In this document: piece by piece, positions 61,173 through 64,000 of the stretch
Position numbering within the stretch: position 1 is the first letter of the stretch
Layout: the number at the start of each line of letters is the position of its first letter
Position numbers and translations under genes: made by a program
Assembly (NCBI RefSeq): GCF_003182355.1
Contig: NZ_QGTW01000001.1
Coordinates: forward strand, 186,001-250,000
DNA: 64,000 bases
Direction: 5' to 3'
DNA from: Cytobacillus oceanisediminis
GTDB lineage: Bacteria; Bacillota; Bacilli; Bacillales; Cytobacillaceae
The notes under the pieces: generated by a model
Seen by the model: only the letters and a program-made list of their open reading frames with translations
What the model was told of the DNA's origin: nothing
The model's database searches: none

Positions 61173-62150
61173 TTATCTTGTTGGTTCCAGAATCACTTTT
61201 CCCTTTGTTTTTCGGGACTGCATGAGTGTGTGTACCCTTGCTGCATCCTCCAACGGATGGACTTCTCCAATTGTAAGTTTTAGTTTCCCTTCAGCCACAT
61301 ATGTCATCAATTCCTTCATGCTTGGCTGCAGGAGTTCAGGTTTTCTCATAATTTGCGGAAGGAAGAAGCCGATAACGGACTGGTTTCTTGCCATTAAGGA
61401 TGATGGATAAAACCTGCTTTGCTCTCCGCTTGCAACACCGTAAATGACAAGGCGGCCAAAAGCAGCAAGGCACTTTAATGTTTTATTAAAAATCTCCCCG
61501 CCGGCCATTTCGAGTGCTACATTGACACCTTTTCCCCCTGTCGCTTCCAGTACTTCCTTTTCCCAGTCCTCATTTGTATAGTTAACGAGCACGTCGGCTC
61601 CCATTTCTTTTGCAAGCTGAAGCTTCTCATCGGTGCTGGCGGTGGCAATTACTTTTCCCGCCCCAAATAACTTGGCGAGCTGGACGGCTAAAGTTCCCAC
61701 ACCTCCTGCAGCTGCATGCACGAGAACGCTCTCTCCTTTTTCAAGCCTTCCCATGGTTTTTATAATGTGATATGCGCTCAAGCCCTGAAGCGGAAGAGCA
61801 GCGGCAAGCTTGAAATCCAAACCTTCCGGAAGCGGAATCAGCCCCCTTTCATCCGCTGTCACATATTCCGAATAACCGCCTGATTCGATTAACGTAACAA
61901 CTCTTGTTCCAGGCGTGATGCTCGCCTTTTCACCAGTTGCTACGACAACACCCGCCACCTCGGCGCCCGGTATAAATGGCAGCGGGGTCGGAACCACATA
62001 TTGCCCTTCCCTTCTGGCTGTATCGGCATAATTCACGCCAATCGCATGGACTTCGATTAGGACTTCATGCCCTGCAGGTACTGGTTTCTCTTTTTCTATT
62101 ACTTTAAGAACTTCCGGTCCACCGTATTCTTTTAGCTGAATGGCTTTCAT
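61173..62150 (-). CDS. Quinone oxidoreductase, MDR superfamily (second copy in window)
   Basis: 325 residues from the ATG at 62150 (MKAIQLKEYGGPEVLKV; AAAAGGAG upstream). NYADTARREGQY, PGAEVAGVVVATG, Rossmann HAAAGGVGTLAVQLAKLFGAGKVIATA. Same family and length as 22994-23971, though the sequences are well diverged. NADPH-dependent reduction of quinones or enones. Confidence 0.89.
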   Translation of the reverse strand: MKAIQLKEYGGPEVLKVIEKEKPVPAGHEVLIEVHAIGVNYADTARREGQYVVPTPLPFIPGAEVAGVVVATGEKASITPGTRVVTLIESGGYSEYVTADERGLIPLPEGLDFKLAAALPLQGLSAYHIIKTMGRLEKGESVLVHAAAGGVGTLAVQLAKLFGAGKVIATASTDEKLQLAKEMGADVLVNYTNEDWEKEVLEATGGKGVNVALEMAGGEIFNKTLKCLAAFGRLVIYGVASGEQSRFYPSSLMARNQSVIGFFLPQIMRKPELLQPSMKELMTYVAEGKLKLTIGEVHPLEDAARVHTLMQSRKTKGKVILEPTR

Positions 62151-62237
62151 TGTATACACTCCTTTTGTAAAATGGGTGCGAAAACTCGTTTCGCGGATAA
62201 AAAGATCTAACGCCTATAAAAATGGTTTCAAATTGAT

Positions 62238-62393
62238 CTATTTGTTTTTTTCCACTGTAAAACTAGCAATCATACTCCGCACGGTCATAAAATTTCTCCG
62301 CAATGCTTCTATTTCTTGCAATTCCTTTCCCAAAAGAGCTAAAAAGGCTGCATTCACGAATGACCAATCCCAGCAGATGATTCCTTTTTTCAT
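62238..62393 (-). CDS. Doubtful 51-codon ORF
   Basis: Starts MKKGIICWDWSFVNAAFLALLGKELQEIE and ends TVEKNK. It lacks a clear ribosome binding site and follows the acyl-CoA dehydrogenase remnant on the same strand, so it may be further decayed sequence. Family not recognised. Confidence 0.25.
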   Translation of the reverse strand: MKKGIICWDWSFVNAAFLALLGKELQEIEALRRNFMTVRSMIASFTVEKNK

Positions 62394-62399
62394 TAAACG

Positions 62400-62757
62400 C
62401 TAGTTCTGGCGGGAAAGGCGTTCTGCATCCCAGACAGCGCCATCAAGATAAGTCCTGGTTAAGTGAATCTTCATTCTTCTTTTTCTTCGCCATTTCTCAG
62501 AATCGCTTTATAAGTCCGGTATACAGCCGATTCTGCTGCAGATAAGGCAATTGCCAAGTCAGCGAGCTTCATAAGTGTTTCCTGTTCATGAACGATGGAG
62601 CTGCCAAAAGCTTCATAAACTAGTCCGGCGTTTAATAGGAATAGATTTCTCATCGTATCGATAGCTGCTTTTTCTTTTTCAAAAATGCCCTCGCCGGCTT
62701 TTTCCGAATGGTATTCAGGCTTATTTGCCGCGGCATATTGTTCCTCCTTTTTTATAC
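62400..62757 (-). pseudogene. Acyl-CoA dehydrogenase, C-terminal remnant
   Basis: Frame IKKEEQYAAANKPEYHSEKA, GIFEKEKAAIDTMRNLFLLNAGL, HEQETLMKLADLAIALSAAESAVYRTYKAI ends at a TGA after NGEEKEE, and continues in another frame as KIHLTRTYLDGAVWDAERL to a TAG. This is the C-terminal helical extension of Bacillus FadE-type acyl-CoA dehydrogenases (LADI..IYAMESAVLRTEKAI). The N-terminal catalytic domains are gone. It sits between a thioesterase and a quinone oxidoreductase, on the same strand. Confidence 0.8.
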
Positions 62758-62777
62758 GAAAATTCAGTTATATCATT

Positions 62778-63179
62778 CTAGGATTCAACCAAATTCTCCC
62801 TCAAGCCTTGCCGGAGCAAATCCGGGATGACGGCACTTTCCTGTTTGTCAAAATCAAAATAAACGACAACCGCATGCCCCCTGGCAATCAGATCGCTTCT
62901 CTGGGAGCAGACAATTTCATGATCCAGCTGAAAGCTTTTGCTTCCAATCCTGGATACCCAGGTTTTAACCGTTAGGATTTGATTAAAATACCCCTGGCTT
63001 AAAAAATCGCACTTGGTGGAGGCAAGAATGAAATTCCATTTTTTCACGTCCATGCTGTAGCCGAGCGTTTCAAAATACTTTACACGTGCTTCTTCCAGGT
63101 AAATAAAATAACTCGTATTATTGATATGCCCAAGTGCATCCGTCTCCCCAAACCGGACGTTTACTTGAAATTCATGCAT
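62778..63179 (-). CDS. Acyl-CoA thioesterase, 4HBT hot-dog fold
   Basis: 133 residues: NVRFGETDALGHINNTSYFIYLEEARVKYFE is the 4HBT signature (the motif D..GH.NN with catalytic Asp replaced by the E-T-D pattern usual in this branch). It hydrolyses acyl-CoA. ATG 63179 after AGAGGGTG. Downstream lies the acyl-CoA dehydrogenase relic, upstream the TetR gene. Confidence 0.9.
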   Translation of the reverse strand: MHEFQVNVRFGETDALGHINNTSYFIYLEEARVKYFETLGYSMDVKKWNFILASTKCDFLSQGYFNQILTVKTWVSRIGSKSFQLDHEIVCSQRSDLIARGHAVVVYFDFDKQESAVIPDLLRQGLRENLVES

Positions 63180-63244
63180 GTTGTCACCCTCTTAACTCAA
63201 AAACGAGAATTTCGCGTTTATTAAGGTGTCCAGACTTTAAATGT

Positions 63245-63808
63245 TTACATTTCAATCCCTTTTAATATCATTTCTGTAAAAATTTCCGCCACTTCCCGAT
63301 CAGAAACCTTGCCTTGCGGATTGAACCATTGGTAACTCCAGTTTGCGGCGCCTAAAATGCCAAACGTAACAATAGACGTTTTTAAATCGGCACGGAACTC
63401 ACCGTTTTGCTTTCCTTTTTCAAGCAGTTTTTCGATGTTGAGCCTGAATTGGTCCCTTTTTGGGATGATTTCCGAAAGCCTTTCGTCACTGAGATTACGC
63501 ATCTCCCGGAAAAACACCTTGGCGCTGGCTCCCTGTGTTTTAATATTGCTGATAAGCATATGGACAATTGCAAAGAGTTTGTTTTTACAGTTCTGCGACT
63601 CATCCTTTAAGATTTCGTCCTGGTTTACTAGCAGGTAATCAATATAGCGAAGATGGATATCCATCAGGAGCTCTTCCTTGCTTGAAAAATAATAATAAAA
63701 CGTACCTTTCGTCACACCGATGCTGTCGACAATATCCTGAATCGATGTCTCACTAAAGCCCTTCTGATCAAATAGCTGGATACTCTTTTCAGTAATTTTC
63801 TCTTTCAA
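63245..63808 (-). CDS. TetR-family regulator (FadR/YsiA-like)
   Basis: 187 residues: HTH FSETSIQDIVDSIGVTKGTFYYYFSSKEELLMDI at 20-55 and a helical ligand domain with FREMRNLSDERLSEI. Bacillus FadR of this type represses fatty-acid degradation and is released by acyl-CoA. TTG start at 63808. It lies between an acyl-CoA synthetase and acyl-CoA genes, in keeping with that role. Confidence 0.87.
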   Translation of the reverse strand: MKEKITEKSIQLFDQKGFSETSIQDIVDSIGVTKGTFYYYFSSKEELLMDIHLRYIDYLLVNQDEILKDESQNCKNKLFAIVHMLISNIKTQGASAKVFFREMRNLSDERLSEIIPKRDQFRLNIEKLLEKGKQNGEFRADLKTSIVTFGILGAANWSYQWFNPQGKVSDREVAEIFTEMILKGIEM

Positions 63809-63859
63809 TGTTAGTCCCCGCTTCTGTAAGAAAATATCGACAGAATTATATCATTAATA

Positions 63860-64000
63860 CTAGTTTTTCAGGAGTTCTTCCCGTAAAGCCCTTCTCAGGA
63901 TTTTCCCGACATTGGTCTTCGGAAGTTCATCGCGGAACTCGACTATGGCCGGAACTTTGTACGAAGCCATGTTCTGTTTGCAGTAGGAGATGATGTCTTC
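63860..64000 (-). CDS. AMP-dependent acyl-CoA synthetase, C-terminal fragment (cut by window edge)
   Basis: The last 46 codons of an ANL-family enzyme: [17 protein letters not shown], then [20 protein letters not shown] with the catalytic lysine (PKTxxGKILRR) of the C-terminal domain, ending LLKN and TAG. Probably a long-chain fatty acyl-CoA ligase, given the TetR, thioesterase and crotonase neighbours. It continues beyond the right edge. Confidence 0.9.
   Translation of the reverse strand, partial: EDIISYCKQNMASYKVPAIVEFRDELPKTNVGKILRRALREELLKN

Overview
The window looks like chromosome of a low-to-moderate-GC, spore-forming Bacillaceae (Cytobacillus/Mesobacillus/Bacillus-like). Grounds: a SpoIIS toxin-antitoxin locus, an IDEAL-domain protein, the B. 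subtilis gene order cysH-cysP-sat-cysC-cobA-sirB-sirC, strong GGAGG ribosome binding sites with frequent TTG/GTG starts, many intrinsic terminators, and a Bacillus-type GC-rich intergenic repeat. No rRNA, tRNA, phage, IS element or CRISPR array was seen.

Layout. 1-4.5 kb: a cysC-sat pair (cysC cut by the window edge), a convergent PHP phosphoesterase, then spoIISA-spoIISB plus a third SpoIISC-like peptide. 4.5-15 kb: an aldehyde dehydrogenase, then a seven-gene minus-strand operon (class III CoA-transferase, LeuC-like, LeuD-like, small membrane protein, sodium/solute symporter, MFS transporter, flavin reductase) divergent from a GntR regulator and an HMG-CoA-lyase-like gene. Three TTGTATACAA operators lie between the two arms, and I read the locus as catabolic for a branched dicarboxylic acid. 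15-21.5 kb: NERD protein, SulP remnant, chemoreceptor, MFS exporter, small genes, DUF1646 protein. 21.5-22.7 kb: two adjacent redox genes, OsmC-like and FrnE/DsbA-like. Each is interrupted by a single in-frame UGA exactly where the redox cysteine belongs, and each UGA is followed at selenocysteine-like distance by a hairpin with GG in the loop. I read these as two selenoproteins. 23-26.9 kb: quinone oxidoreductase, glycerate kinase with a decayed GntP permease, CdaR-type regulator. 27-33.9 kb: siroheme genes and the sulfate assimilation operon, led by a YezD gene.

34-40.7 kb: a secreted C45 hydrolase, a secreted M14 carboxypeptidase, a Gfo/Idh/MocA oxidoreductase, a LarA homologue, an ABC ATPase and an IDEAL protein. 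40.9-54.9 kb: a complete ethanolamine-utilisation bacterial microcompartment operon (eutW, eutV, eutH, eutS, eutP, eutA, eutB, eutC, eutL, eutE, eutM, pduL, a TIGR02536-like gene, eutN, a second EutM-like shell gene, mdh). Its two internal leaders carry ANTAR-type antiterminator hairpins overlapping intrinsic terminators. A broken second eutC fragment lies just upstream, abutting the stop codon of a P1-family peptidase gene. 56.7-64 kb: an MFS transporter, SDR, two SRPBCC proteins (one fused to an ArsR HTH with a duplicated operator), enoyl-CoA hydratase, quinone oxidoreductase, a decayed acyl-CoA dehydrogenase, a thioesterase, a TetR regulator and the 3' end of an acyl-CoA synthetase, i.e. 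a fatty-acid/acyl-CoA neighbourhood.

Gene decay is frequent (SulP, GntP, eutC copy, acyl-CoA dehydrogenase, a zinc-ribbon-like ORF). Two dispersed elements with six units at exact 21-bp phasing, and a 52-bp degenerate tandem repeat, are structures that genes do not explain.
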